Shown here piece by piece: positions 54,654 to 63,589 of a stretch of 64,000 bases of DNA. The first letter of the stretch is position 1; the number at the start of each line of letters is the position of its first letter. The position numbers and the translations under genes were made by a program. The notes beneath the pieces are model-generated. The model saw only the letters and a list, made by a program, of their open reading frames with translations, made no database searches and was not told the DNA's origin. Origin of the DNA: Streptomyces sp. NBC_00510 (GTDB lineage Bacteria > Actinomycetota > Actinomycetes > Streptomycetales > Streptomycetaceae); assembly GCA_036013505.1 (NCBI GenBank), contig CP107851.1:5482001-5546000 (forward strand), given 5' to 3'.

Positions 54654-54697
54654 CACCGGGCGCCGGGCCCCCCTCAGCGGGGGCCCGGCGCCCGGTG
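54654..54697. terminator. Strong bidirectional terminator
   Basis: A perfect 19-bp stem (54654-54672 against 54679-54697) with a 6-base loop lies between converging genes and contains the P-type ATPase stop codon. Confidence 0.85.
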
Positions 54698-57097
54698 TCG
54701 TTCCGGCGGGGCGTCGTCGTCCAGGCGGCGGACGCGGCGCCAGACCAGCTCCAGCAGCGCCGAGGCCGCCACCGCCACGGCGACGGCCGTCCAGGGGCCC
54801 TGCGTGCCGACCAGCCGGAGCGCGAAGAACTCCTGCAGCCACGGGGTGACCAGGACGACCAGGAAACCCGCGCCCATGGTGAGGACCAGGGCGATCCGCC
54901 ACCAGGTGTAGGGACGCGCGACGAGCGCCAGCACCCACATCGCGACCAGGAAGAGGGTCAGCGTCGCGGCGCTGGTCTCCGCCTCCAGCGCGCCGGCGCC
55001 GCGGTAGTGGTGGCGGGCGAGCATGTACGTCACGAAGGTGGCGACGCCCGCGATCACCCCGGCGGGCAGGGAGTAGCGCATGACCCGGCGCACGAAGAGC
55101 GGCTTGGCCCGCTCCTTGTTGGGGGCCAGGGCGAGGAAGAAGGCGGGGACGCCGATGGTCAGCGTGGACAGCAGCGTCAGGTGCCGGGGGAGGAACGGGT
55201 AGGGCGCGTGCCAGATGATCACCAGCAGGGCGAGCAGCACCGAGTAGACGGTCTTGGTGAGGAAGAGGGTCGCGACGCGGGTGATGTTGCCGATGACCCG
55301 GCGGCCCTCGGCCACGACCGACGGGAGCGCCGAGAAGCTGTTGTCGAGCAGCACGATCTGCGCGACCGCCCGGGTCGCCTCGGAGCCGGAGCCCATGGCG
55401 ACGCCGATGTCGGCGTCCTTGAGGGCGAGGACGTCGTTGACGCCGTCCCCGGTCATCGCCACGTTGTGGCCGCCGGACTGGAGCGCGCCCACCATCTCCC
55501 GCTTCTGCTGCGGGGTGACCCGGCCGAAGACCGTGCCCCGGTCGAGCTCGGCCGCCATCTGCGTGCGTTCGGCCGGCAGCCTGCGGGCGTCGACCGTCCG
55601 CTCGGCCCCCGCCAGCCCCAGCTTCCCGGCGACGGCGCCGACGGAGACCGCGTTGTCGCCGGAGATGACCTTGGCGTGCACGTCCTGCTCGGCGAAGTAG
55701 CGCAGGGTGTCGGCGGCGTCGGGGCGCAGCCGCTGCTCCAGGACGACCAGCGCTGCCGGGGTGGCCGAGGCGCCCACCGCCGGGTCGCCCAGCTCCTTCC
55801 CCGTCCGGGCGAGCAGCAGCACCCGCAGGCCCTGGGCGTTGAGGCCGTCGATCGCGCCGAGCGCCCGGTCGCCCGCGGGGAGCAGTACGTCGGGGGCGCC
55901 GAGCAGCCAGGCGCTGCGCTCCCCGCCGGGCTCGGTGAAGGCCGCGCCGCTGTACTTGCGGGCGGAGGAGAAGGGCAGCGCGTCGGTGACGTGCCAGCCG
56001 CCGTCCGGGGCGGGGAAGGCCGCGGCGACGGCGGCCAGGGTGGGGTTGGGGCGCGGGTCGGCGGAACTGACCGCGCCGAGCACCTGCCGGATGTACGCCT
56101 CGGGGACACCGTCCAGCATCCGCAGCTCCGCGACGTCCATCCCGCCCTCGGTGAGGGTGCCGGTCTTGTCCAGGCACACCACGTCCACCCGGGCCAGCCC
56201 CTCGATCGCGGGCAGCTCCTGGACGAGGCACTGCTTGCGGCCCAGCCGGATCACGCCGATCGCGAAGGCCACCGAGGTGAGCAGGACCAGCCCCTCGGGC
56301 ACCATCGGGACGATGCCGCCCACCATGCGGCGGACCGCCTCGCGCCAGTCGTCGCCCTCCAGGACGAGCTGGCTGACGATCAGGCCGATCGCCGTGGGGA
56401 CCATCATCCACGTGACGTACTTGAGGATCTGGCTGATGCCGCTGCGCAGTTCGGAGTGGACGAGGGTGAAGCGGCTGGCCTCCTCGGCGAGTTGCGCCGC
56501 GTAGGCCTCCCGGCCGACCTTGGTCGCGGTGAAGGACCCGCCGCCCGCGACGACGAAGCTGCCGGACATCACGGGGTCGCCGGGGCGCTTGACGACGGGG
56601 TCGGCCTCGCCGGTGAGCAGCGACTCGTCGACCTCCAGGCTGTCGGCCTCGGCCACCTCGCCGTCGACCACCACCTTGTCCCCCGGCCCGAGTTCGATGA
56701 GGTCGCCGAGGACGATCCCGGAGGTGGAGACCTGGGTGGCGACCCCGTCGCGGCGCACGGTGGGTTTCGCCTCGCCGATCACGGCGAGTCCGTCCAGGGT
56801 CTTCTTGGCGCGCCACTCCTGGAAGATGCCGATGCCGGTGTTCGCGATGATGACGAAGCCGAAGAGGCCGTCCTGGATCGGGCCGACCACCAGGATGATC
56901 AGGAACAGCACGCCGATGATCGCGTTGAAGCGGGTGAACACGTTCGCGCTGACGATCTCGGCCAAGGAACGCGAGGAACGCACCGGGACGTCGTTGACCT
57001 CGCCCCGCGCGATCCGCTCCGCCACCTGGACAGCGGTCAGTCCGCCGGGCGTCGCCGGTCGCACCCCGGCCGCCTCCCGCTGCGTGCGTTCCGTCAT
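54674..57097 (-). CDS. P-type cation-transporting ATPase (CtpE-like)
   Basis: The 807-residue pump has the phosphorylation motif DKTGTLTEGG, the TM4 motif VPEGLVLLTS, the hinge MTGDGVNDVLALKDADIGVAMGSG and about ten membrane helices. The PEGL-type TM4 motif resembles CtpE of mycobacteria, a calcium P-type ATPase, rather than copper pumps (no CPC motif). Ion choice is inferred. The ATG at 57097 is chosen; the upstream DUF2530 gene is also leftward. Confidence 0.9.
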   Translation of the reverse strand: MTERTQREAAGVRPATPGGLTAVQVAERIARGEVNDVPVRSSRSLAEIVSANVFTRFNAIIGVLFLIILVVGPIQDGLFGFVIIANTGIGIFQEWRAKKTLDGLAVIGEAKPTVRRDGVATQVSTSGIVLGDLIELGPGDKVVVDGEVAEADSLEVDESLLTGEADPVVKRPGDPVMSGSFVVAGGGSFTATKVGREAYAAQLAEEASRFTLVHSELRSGISQILKYVTWMMVPTAIGLIVSQLVLEGDDWREAVRRMVGGIVPMVPEGLVLLTSVAFAIGVIRLGRKQCLVQELPAIEGLARVDVVCLDKTGTLTEGGMDVAELRMLDGVPEAYIRQVLGAVSSADPRPNPTLAAVAAAFPAPDGGWHVTDALPFSSARKYSGAAFTEPGGERSAWLLGAPDVLLPAGDRALGAIDGLNAQGLRVLLLARTGKELGDPAVGASATPAALVVLEQRLRPDAADTLRYFAEQDVHAKVISGDNAVSVGAVAGKLGLAGAERTVDARRLPAERTQMAAELDRGTVFGRVTPQQKREMVGALQSGGHNVAMTGDGVNDVLALKDADIGVAMGSGSEATRAVAQIVLLDNSFSALPSVVAEGRRVIGNITRVATLFLTKTVYSVLLALLVIIWHAPYPFLPRHLTLLSTLTIGVPAFFLALAPNKERAKPLFVRRVMRYSLPAGVIAGVATFVTYMLARHHYRGAGALEAETSAATLTLFLVAMWVLALVARPYTWWRIALVLTMGAGFLVVLVTPWLQEFFALRLVGTQGPWTAVAVAVAASALLELVWRRVRRLDDDAPPERHRAPGPR

Positions 57098-57263
57098 GGC
57101 TTCGACGGTACGTGGGGGGCGGCGCCGACGGCGCGGCGAGCCGTCGCTCTCGGGGACATCTCCGGGGCGCCGTACGACCGGGGGCGTAGCCGCCGGGGCA
57201 CGGACCCGGGGCCGGGGGTCGGGGGCCGCGGATCCGGGGGCCGCGGAACCCGCGGGCCTCGGC

Positions 57264-57548
57264 TCAGTCCTGTGCGGCGTCCTCCGCGGCGCGGGACCGC
57301 CGGATGGCGTCCCGGCGGGCGCGCACGTACCAGAGGCCGATGAGTCCGAGGCCGCCGCCGGCCAGGCAGGTCCAGATCCACCAGGCGTGGCCGTGGTCGG
57401 CGTACCAGCCGTAGAAGGGGAGCTGGACGAGGAAGAGCGCGAACCAGATGACCGTCCCGACGGTGACGGTCGCGACGTCGTTCGCCTCCAGAGGTGCCGG
57501 CGCCTCGCGCAACCCGGTCGTCCCCTTGCTGTGGCTGCTGCTGCTCAT
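57264..57548 (-). CDS. DUF2530 membrane protein
   Basis: The 94-residue protein has two hydrophobic helices (VATVTVGTVIWFALFLVQLPFY and WWIWTCLAGGGLGLIGLWYV) and a charged C-terminal tail with RARRDAIRRSRAAE. It matches DUF2530. The ATG at 57548 gives a Ser-rich leader. It precedes the P-type ATPase by 166 bases and may be co-transcribed with it. Confidence 0.8.
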   Translation of the reverse strand: MSSSSHSKGTTGLREAPAPLEANDVATVTVGTVIWFALFLVQLPFYGWYADHGHAWWIWTCLAGGGLGLIGLWYVRARRDAIRRSRAAEDAAQD

Positions 57549-57620
57549 ACCGCACAGCGTACCCAGTGGCCCCGGGGGGTCTACGCGCGGAGATAGCGTT
57601 TGGGACGCTCATATGTTCAT

Positions 57621-57652
57621 ACTGAAACGGTCTGAGACTGACCGGTTTCAGT
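57621..57652. promoter_or_regulatory. Inverted repeat ACTGAAAC-N16-GTTTCAGT
   Basis: The perfect 8-bp arms extend inward (GGTC/GACC with one bulged G). The repeat lies 45 bases before the nucleobase permease start and close to a possible CATACT promoter box. It could be an operator or a leader hairpin for the permease. Confidence 0.6.
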
Positions 57653-57696
57653 CGTAGGAACCTCTAAAAGCTCCCGCCCCCCACGCAAGGACCCGC

Positions 57697-59157
57697 ATGT
57701 CCCCGTCGACCACCGCCAAGGTCGTGCCCAGTTCCCCGACCCCGCCCCCGGCGGCCGCCCACGGCGCGCTCGACCGGTTCTTCCGGATCACCGAGCGGGG
57801 GTCCTCGGTCCCCCGGGAGATCCGCGGAGGTCTGGCCACCTTCTTCGCGATGGCCTACATCATCGTCCTGAACCCGATCATCCTCAGCTCGGGCGTGGAC
57901 AAGTACGGCCACCACCTCGACGGCGGCCAGCTGGTCACCGCCACCGTCGTGACCGCCGCCTTCACCACCCTGCTCATGGGCGTCATCGGCAACGTGCCGA
58001 TCGCGCTGGCGGCGGGTCTGGGCGTGAACAGCATCGTCGCGCTCCAGCTCGCCCCGAAGATGAGCTGGCCGGACGCGATGGGCATGGTGGTCCTCGCCGG
58101 TCTCGCGATCATGGTGCTGGTCGCCACGGGCCTGCGGGAGCGGGTGATGAGCGCGGTGCCGCTCGGCCTGCGCAAGGCGATCGCCATCGGCATCGGCCTG
58201 TTCATCGTGCTGATCGGCCTGGTCGACTCCGGCTTCGTGACCCGCATCCCGGACGCCGCGCACACCACCGTCCCGCTGCAGCTGGGGGCGGGCGGCCACC
58301 TGACCGGCTGGCCGGTGCTGATCTTCATCCTCGGCGTGCTGCTGACCCTCGGGCTGATCATCCGCAAGGTGCCCGGAGCCATCCTGATCAGCATCGTCGC
58401 GATGACCGTTCTCGCGCTCGTCGTCGACGCGGTGGCGAACGTCAAGGACGCCGCCTGGGGCCTGACCGTCCCGCAGTGGCCCGGCAATCCGGTCGCGAGC
58501 CCAGACTTCGGGCTGATCGGCAAGGTGAGCCTGTTCGGCGGCTTCCAGGAGGTCGGTGTGCTCACCGGCATCCTCTTCGTCTTCACCGTGCTGCTGAGCT
58601 GCTTCTTCGACGCGATGGGCACCATCCTCGGCGTCAGCGACGAGGCGCACCTGCTGGACTCCAAGGGCGACCTGCCCGGGATGAGCCCGGTCCTGATGGT
58701 CGACGGCATCGCGACCGCGGCAGGCGGCTTCACCTCCTGCTCGGCCAACACCTGCTACGCGGAGTCCACCGCGGGCGCCGGCGAGGGCGCGCGCACCGGC
58801 CTCGCCTCGATCGCCACCGGTCTGCTCTTCGTCGTCGCGCTGTTCTTCGCGCCGCTGGCCACGATGGTCCCGGCCCAGGCGGCCACCCCCGCGCTCGTCG
58901 CGGTGGGCTTCCTGATCATGGCGGGCAGCATCCGGGAGATCGACTGGAGCGACTACACGATCTCCATCCCGGCGTTCCTGACGATGCTGCTCATGCCGTT
59001 CACCTACTCGATCACCAACGGCATCGGCATCGGGTTCATCACCTTCTGCGTGCTGCGGCTGGTGGCGGGGCGCGGCCGTGAGGTGCCGTCCGCGCTCTAC
59101 GCGGTGTCGGCGGTCTTCGCCTTCTACTACCTGATGCCGGCGCTCGGCCTGACGTAA
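57697..59157 (+). CDS. NCS2-family nucleobase permease (AzgA/GhxP-like)
   Basis: The 486-residue membrane protein has the NCS2 N-terminus EIRGGLATFFAMAYIIVLNPIIL, GVNSIVALQLAP, FFDAMGTILGVSD and the GFTSCSANTCYAESTAGAGEGARTGLASI motif of AzgA-type guanine/hypoxanthine/adenine importers. About 12-14 helices are expected. A palindromic operator lies upstream. The last 31 bases overlap the converging ribbon-helix-helix gene. Confidence 0.9.
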   Translation: MSPSTTAKVVPSSPTPPPAAAHGALDRFFRITERGSSVPREIRGGLATFFAMAYIIVLNPIILSSGVDKYGHHLDGGQLVTATVVTAAFTTLLMGVIGNVPIALAAGLGVNSIVALQLAPKMSWPDAMGMVVLAGLAIMVLVATGLRERVMSAVPLGLRKAIAIGIGLFIVLIGLVDSGFVTRIPDAAHTTVPLQLGAGGHLTGWPVLIFILGVLLTLGLIIRKVPGAILISIVAMTVLALVVDAVANVKDAAWGLTVPQWPGNPVASPDFGLIGKVSLFGGFQEVGVLTGILFVFTVLLSCFFDAMGTILGVSDEAHLLDSKGDLPGMSPVLMVDGIATAAGGFTSCSANTCYAESTAGAGEGARTGLASIATGLLFVVALFFAPLATMVPAQAATPALVAVGFLIMAGSIREIDWSDYTISIPAFLTMLLMPFTYSITNGIGIGFITFCVLRLVAGRGREVPSALYAVSAVFAFYYLMPALGLT

Positions 59158-59336
59158 CCGGCCGTGTAGAACTGCTCGGTCTCGTCGACGGAGGCCTTGA
59201 GCCTCTCGTCGAAGTCATCGCGGATGAGCGTCCGGACGATGTAGTCCTGGACGCTCATCCCGCGTTTCGCGGCGTGAGCCTGGAGACGGTCCAGCAGGTC
59301 CCCGTCTATGCGCATGCTGAGCACTCTCGAAGCCAT
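59127..59336 (-). CDS. Orphan ribbon-helix-helix (antitoxin-like) protein
   Basis: The 69-residue protein begins MASRVLSMRIDGDLLDRLQAHAAKRGMSVQDYIVRTLIRDD, a classical ribbon-helix-helix fold (beta strand, two helices) used by antitoxins and small repressors. No toxin gene is next to it. The start at 59336 is selected because the fold begins there. It overlaps the permease gene end by 31 bases and diverges from the MarR gene. Confidence 0.72.
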   Translation of the reverse strand: MASRVLSMRIDGDLLDRLQAHAAKRGMSVQDYIVRTLIRDDFDERLKASVDETEQFYTAGYVRPSAGIR

Positions 59337-59449
59337 GGCCCAAGGGTCCGGCGGGCCCCTCGGGGCATGCGTCGTTTTCGGGGCGCAACTCACCCGGATG
59401 GGTGACTTCCTTGACGAATGTGTTTGGACGCGGCACGGCTGCGGCAATT

Positions 59450-59466
59450 TTACTTAGCATAGGTAA
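59450..59466. promoter_or_regulatory. Operator TTACTTA-N3-TAGGTAA before marR
   Basis: The arms match at 6 of 7 positions (TTACTTA against the reverse of TAGGTAA). The site lies 19 bases before the marR start in an unusually AT-rich stretch and is a good candidate MarR autoregulatory site. Confidence 0.65.
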
Positions 59467-59484
59467 TGAGCTAATCTAACGAAC

Positions 59485-59934
59485 GTGACCGAACTGTCCG
59501 AGGACGACCGCTCAGCGGTGAACACGCTGCGCGGTGCCGTGATGCGGCTCTCCCGCCGACTGCGCCACCACCGGGTCGACGAGTCGCTGAGCCCGACGGA
59601 GATGTCCGTGCTGGGCACCCTCGCGCGCTGCGGATCCGCCACCCCCGGGGAGCTGGCCCGCAAGGAGCACGTGCAGCCGCCGTCCATGACGAGGATCGTC
59701 GCCATGCTCGAGTCCAAGGGCCTGGTGCACCGGGACCCGCATCCGGACGACCGGCGCCAGGTCGTCGTCCGGCAGACCGAGCAGGCGGAGGCGATGCTCG
59801 AGGAGAGCCGGGCCCGGCGCAACGCGTTCCTGGCCGAACTCATGGCCACCCTCACGGAGGAGGAACGCGCCGTGCTCCGGGAGGCGGCGCCCGTCCTGGA
59901 GAAGCTCGCTCACGCCGACACAAGGACCCGATGA
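59485..59934 (+). CDS. MarR-family regulator
   Basis: The 149-residue winged-helix regulator has the MarR core (LSPTEMSVLGTLARCGSATPGELARKEHVQPPSMTRIVAMLESKGLVHRDPHPDDRRQVVV), where the DDRR wing contacts DNA. A flanking C-terminal helix mediates dimerisation. The GTG at 59485 follows the operator closely. It precedes an MFS gene by 18 bases and probably controls it. Confidence 0.92.
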   Translation: MTELSEDDRSAVNTLRGAVMRLSRRLRHHRVDESLSPTEMSVLGTLARCGSATPGELARKEHVQPPSMTRIVAMLESKGLVHRDPHPDDRRQVVVRQTEQAEAMLEESRARRNAFLAELMATLTEEERAVLREAAPVLEKLAHADTRTR

Positions 59935-59952
59935 CGAGGAGGCGAGACCGGA

Positions 59953-61410
59953 TTGAGTTCGGCAGCCGCATCAGACGCCGCACCCGAACCGAACATCCCT
60001 GAGGGGACCGGACCGGGCGGTACCGCCGACCCGGCCGATCTGCCCACCCCGGCGGGCGCCGACGCCGCCGCGGGGGCCGCCGGACCGTCCGGGACCCCCG
60101 GCACCGGCCGCCCCGCCGCGCCGCCGGCGCCCGGCGGCATGTTCAGCTCGCTCCGCAACCGCAACTACCGGCTCTTCGCCGGTGGGGCGATCGTCTCCAA
60201 CACCGGCACCTGGATGTCGCGCATCGCGCAGGACTGGCTGGTGCTGAGCCTCACCGGGTCCTCCTTCGCCGTCGGCATCACGACCGCGCTGCAGTTCCTG
60301 CCCATGCTGCTCTTCGGGCTCTACGGCGGCGTCATCGCCGACCGCTACCCCAAGCGCCGCACCCTGCTGGCCACCCAGGCCGCCATGGGCCTGCTGGGCC
60401 TCGCCCTGGCCGCGCTGACCCTCAGCGGAGCCGTCCAGGTCTGGCACGTGTACGCCATCGCCTTCGGGCTCGGCATGGTCACCGTCGTCGACAACCCCAG
60501 CCGGCAGGCGTTCGTCGTCGAGATGGTCGGCCCGGCCGACGTCCGCAACGCGGTCTCCCTGAACTCCGCCAACTTCCAGAGCGCCCGCCTCATCGGTCCC
60601 GCCGTCGCGGGCGCGCTGATCACCGCGGTCGGCAGCGGCTGGGCCTTCCTCTTCAACGGCCTGTCCTTCCTGGCGCCGCTCGCCGGACTGCTGCTCATGC
60701 GCCGTTCCGAGCTCTACGAGGTGCCCACCGCGCCGCGCGGCAAGGGCCAGCTGCGCGAGGGCCTGCGCTACGTCGCCGGACGGCCCGAGCTGATCTGGCC
60801 CATCGTGCTGGTCGGCTTCATCGGCACCTTCGCGTACAACTTCCCGATCTGGCTCACCGCCTTCGCCGACCACGTCTTCCACGGCGACGCCGGGATGTAC
60901 GGCCTGTTCAACTCGGTGCTCGCGGTCGGCTCCGTCGTCGGCGCGCTGCTGGCGGCCCGGCGCGGCAGCACCCGGCTGCGGCTGCTGGTCGGCGCGGCGC
61001 TCGGGTTCGGCCTGCTGGAGGTCGTGGCGGCACTGGCGCCGACGTACTGGATCTTCCTGGCGCTCATGCTGCCGATCGGCATCTTCGGCCTGACCTTCAA
61101 CACCACCGCCAACGCCAGCGTCCAGCTCGCGACCGACCCCGCCATGCGGGGCCGCGTCATGAGCCTGTTCATGATGGTCTTCGTGGGCGGCACACCGCTG
61201 GGCGGCCCGCTCGTCGGCTGGATCACCGACGTCTTCGGGGCCCGGACCGGCTTCCTGGCCGGCGGCCTGGTCGCCGCGGTGGCGGCGGCCTGCGTCGGAC
61301 TCGTCCTGGCCCGGCTCGGCGGACTGCGGCTCAAGATCGACCTGCACCGCGGCAAGGACCACAAGCTGATCGAGTTCGTGCCGCGGGAGTCGGAGTCGGT
61401 GGCCGCCTGA
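59953..61410 (+). CDS. MFS exporter (DHA3/enterobactin-exporter type)
   Basis: The 485-residue protein has a disordered Ala/Pro-rich N-terminus of about 60 residues and 12 membrane helices beginning at FSSLRNRNYRLFAGGAIVSNTG. NRNYRLFAGG and YGGVIADRYPKRR are typical of the drug and siderophore exporter branch. The start used is TTG 59953, with GAGGAGG about 10 bases upstream; a shorter protein could start at ATG 60139. It is probably repressed by the adjacent MarR. Confidence 0.85.
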   Translation: MSSAAASDAAPEPNIPEGTGPGGTADPADLPTPAGADAAAGAAGPSGTPGTGRPAAPPAPGGMFSSLRNRNYRLFAGGAIVSNTGTWMSRIAQDWLVLSLTGSSFAVGITTALQFLPMLLFGLYGGVIADRYPKRRTLLATQAAMGLLGLALAALTLSGAVQVWHVYAIAFGLGMVTVVDNPSRQAFVVEMVGPADVRNAVSLNSANFQSARLIGPAVAGALITAVGSGWAFLFNGLSFLAPLAGLLLMRRSELYEVPTAPRGKGQLREGLRYVAGRPELIWPIVLVGFIGTFAYNFPIWLTAFADHVFHGDAGMYGLFNSVLAVGSVVGALLAARRGSTRLRLLVGAALGFGLLEVVAALAPTYWIFLALMLPIGIFGLTFNTTANASVQLATDPAMRGRVMSLFMMVFVGGTPLGGPLVGWITDVFGARTGFLAGGLVAAVAAACVGLVLARLGGLRLKIDLHRGKDHKLIEFVPRESESVAA

Positions 61411-61474
61411 GCGCGGCCACGGCCCGGGCGAGCGGTCAGGCGGTCCCGGGGACCGGCCCGGGCGGCGGGCGCGG

Positions 61475-61897
61475 TCAGGCGACGGCGGGTCGGCGCCGGT
61501 TGCGGAACTGCCGCATCAGCTCGGCCCACACCAGCAGGCCGGTCACCGGGGCGGTGGCCGCGAAGAGCATGTGCACGTAGTCCTCGCCCAGGCTCGACGA
61601 GGCCCACAGGCTCCACGCCAGCGCGGCCACCACGCCCACCGCGGTCAGGAACCACGAGGGCAGTTCGCGGCGGTCGTCGACGATCGCCGCGGCCGTGCCC
61701 AGCCCGCCGCCGATCACCAGTCCCATGACCAGGACGGCGCGGGTCCAGTCCGGGGCGCCGATGACGTCCTGCAGCACGGGTTTCGTGTGCAGCCGGCGGT
61801 AGGTGATCAGCAGGCTGGCGACGTAGACGGTCACCAGCGTCCCCAGGCTGAGCGCTCTCACCAGCTGACCGAGCGCACCGCGCTCTCCACCGGGCAT
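61475..61897 (-). CDS. Conserved membrane protein (140 aa), unknown function
   Basis: Four hydrophobic helices (LSLGTLVTVYVASLLITYRR, VLVMGLVIGGGLGTAAAIV, FLTAVGVVAALAWSLWASS, MLFAATAPVTGLLVWAELM) suggest a small multi-span protein. The C-terminal RQFRNRRRPAVA is basic. No family is recognised. The ATG at 61897 is clear. It converges with the MFS gene. Confidence 0.75.
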   Translation of the reverse strand: MPGGERGALGQLVRALSLGTLVTVYVASLLITYRRLHTKPVLQDVIGAPDWTRAVLVMGLVIGGGLGTAAAIVDDRRELPSWFLTAVGVVAALAWSLWASSSLGEDYVHMLFAATAPVTGLLVWAELMRQFRNRRRPAVA

Positions 61898-62012
61898 GAT
61901 GTCCCCCCGCTGCCGGAAGTAGGCCGAAACGGCCGGTAACGGCTCTACGGAATGCCCGAAAACGGATGAACGGCACAGGGGATCGGTGAAACCGGGGCGG
62001 CCCCGGGCCGCC

Positions 62013-62420
62013 TCAGGACGTGCCCGCTCCGGCGTCGTAGCGCTCGCGGGCCTCGACGACCTCCTCGATGTGCTCCTCCGCCCAGTCCTTCACGGCGGAG
62101 AACAGCACGGCCAGGCTCTCGCCCAGCGGCGTCAGCGCGTAGTCCACCCGCACGGGCACGGACGGCGTGACGGTCCGCTCGACCAGTCCGTCCCGCTCCA
62201 GGGTACGCAGCGTCTGCGTGAGCATCTTCTGGCTGACGCCCGCGATGCGGCGGCCCAGGTCGCTGTAACGCTGCGGGCCGTCCTTGAGCGCGGCCATGAG
62301 CAGGCCGGCCCACTTGTCGCTGATCCGGATGAGCAACTGGTTCGTCGGGCAGCCCTTCATGAACGCGTTGTAGGCCGCGCGGGCCTCCTCGCGCCGCTGG
62401 GACGCGGTGGTCGTCGCCAT
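62013..62420 (-). CDS. HxlR-family transcriptional regulator
   Basis: The 135-residue winged-helix protein has the HxlR core: NQLLIRISDKWAGLLMAALKDGPQRYSDLGRRIAGVSQKMLTQTLRTLERDGLVER. It lacks the usual N-terminal cysteine-rich form but has one cysteine (Cys24). HxlR proteins often sense reactive aldehydes or quinones. It is divergent from an oxidoreductase gene, its likely target, across a 136-base promoter region. Confidence 0.9.
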   Translation of the reverse strand: MATTTASQRREEARAAYNAFMKGCPTNQLLIRISDKWAGLLMAALKDGPQRYSDLGRRIAGVSQKMLTQTLRTLERDGLVERTVTPSVPVRVDYALTPLGESLAVLFSAVKDWAEEHIEEVVEARERYDAGAGTS

Positions 62421-62556
62421 GGGGGCTCCCCTCCGGACTCCTCGGTTCGGTACGCACTTCCAGGTACGTACTTAGCCGGAGAGAGTAACTCTCCCTAGGT
62501 TTGTGATGACGGCGGGACCAGTCGCCGCACATCCTCAGGAACAGGGAGCTTCTGCC
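62421..62556. promoter_or_regulatory. Shared promoter of HxlR regulator and oxidoreductase
   Basis: Candidate operators are the direct pair GTACGCACTT / GTACGTACTT (about 62,450-62,473) and the palindrome GGAGAG-AGTAA-CTCTCC (62478-62494). Both lie between the divergent genes. One may be the HxlR site controlling both directions. Confidence 0.6.
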
Positions 62557-63459
62557 ATGCGTGCTGTCGTGATCAGGGAATTCGGCGGGCCCGAGGTGCT
62601 GGAGGTCGCCGAGGTGCCGCTGCCCGAGCCGGGCCCGGGCGAGGTCCGGGTGCGGGTGGCCGCGGCCGGGGTCAACCCCGCCGACCTCGCCGTACGGGCC
62701 GGTCTGCTCGGGGCCGGGGCACTGGTGCCCGGCAGCTTCCTCGGGCTGGGCTGGGACGTCGCGGGGACCGTGGACGCGGTCGGCGCCGGGGTCTCCGTCC
62801 CCGTGCCGGGCACGGCCGTCGTGGGTGCGGTGGGCGGGTTCGGGCAGCGGACCAAGGCGCACGCCGAGTACGTCGTGCTGGGCGCGGACGCCCTCGCCGC
62901 GGCCCCCTCGTCCGTCGACCCCGTCCACGCCGCCACCCTCCCGACCAACGCCCTCACCGCCGACCAGGCGCTCGGCCTGCTGGCCGCCCGCCCCGGCGAC
63001 CGCGTGCTGGTCACCGGCGCCGCGGGCGCGGTCGGGGGCTACGCCGTCCAGCTGGCCCGCCACGCGGGGCTGCACGTCGTCGCACTGGCCCGCCCCGCCG
63101 ACCTCCCGCTGCTGCGGGAACTGGGCGCCGACGAGGCCGTGTCGTCCCTGGACGGCGTCCGGGTCGACGCCGCCCTCGACGCGGCGGCGCTCGGCGCCCC
63201 CGTCCTCGCGGCCGTACCGGACGGCGGCGGCTACGTCACCGTCCGGCCCGACGCGGTGCCCGCCGCCGTGCGCGGCATCCGGGTCGCCGCCGTGCAGGTC
63301 CAGCCGGACGGCGGGCGCCTCGCGGAACTCGTGGCCCTGCTGGACCGGGGCGTGCTCACCACGCGGGTGGCCGACACCTACCCGCTGGAGGAGGCCGCGA
63401 AGGCCCACGCGCGCCTCGCGGAGGGGGGCGTGCGGGGGAGGCTCGTGCTGGTGCCGTGA
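62557..63459 (+). CDS. NADP-dependent zinc-less quinone-type oxidoreductase (MDR superfamily)
   Basis: The 300-residue protein has the MDR N-terminal GroES-like domain (MRAVVIREFGGPEVLEVAEVPLPEPGPGEVRVRV) and a Rossmann fold with VLVTGAAGAVGGYAVQLARHAG. Structural and catalytic zinc ligands are absent, as in quinone reductases and enoyl reductases. The gene is divergent from HxlR, suggesting induction by electrophiles. The ATG at 62557 follows GGGAG. Confidence 0.88.
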   Translation: MRAVVIREFGGPEVLEVAEVPLPEPGPGEVRVRVAAAGVNPADLAVRAGLLGAGALVPGSFLGLGWDVAGTVDAVGAGVSVPVPGTAVVGAVGGFGQRTKAHAEYVVLGADALAAAPSSVDPVHAATLPTNALTADQALGLLAARPGDRVLVTGAAGAVGGYAVQLARHAGLHVVALARPADLPLLRELGADEAVSSLDGVRVDAALDAAALGAPVLAAVPDGGGYVTVRPDAVPAAVRGIRVAAVQVQPDGGRLAELVALLDRGVLTTRVADTYPLEEAAKAHARLAEGGVRGRLVLVP

Positions 63460-63589
63460 CCCTGGTGCCGGCGACCGGAGGCGCTTCATCGTTTCGAGTG
63501 AATGTGCGATCGGGGCGCCCCGGACGGGCGGCGGCTGCGTGAGAATCGGAGCTGTCGTCAGTCGCGTGTGCGGAGCCCCTGGAGGACCG

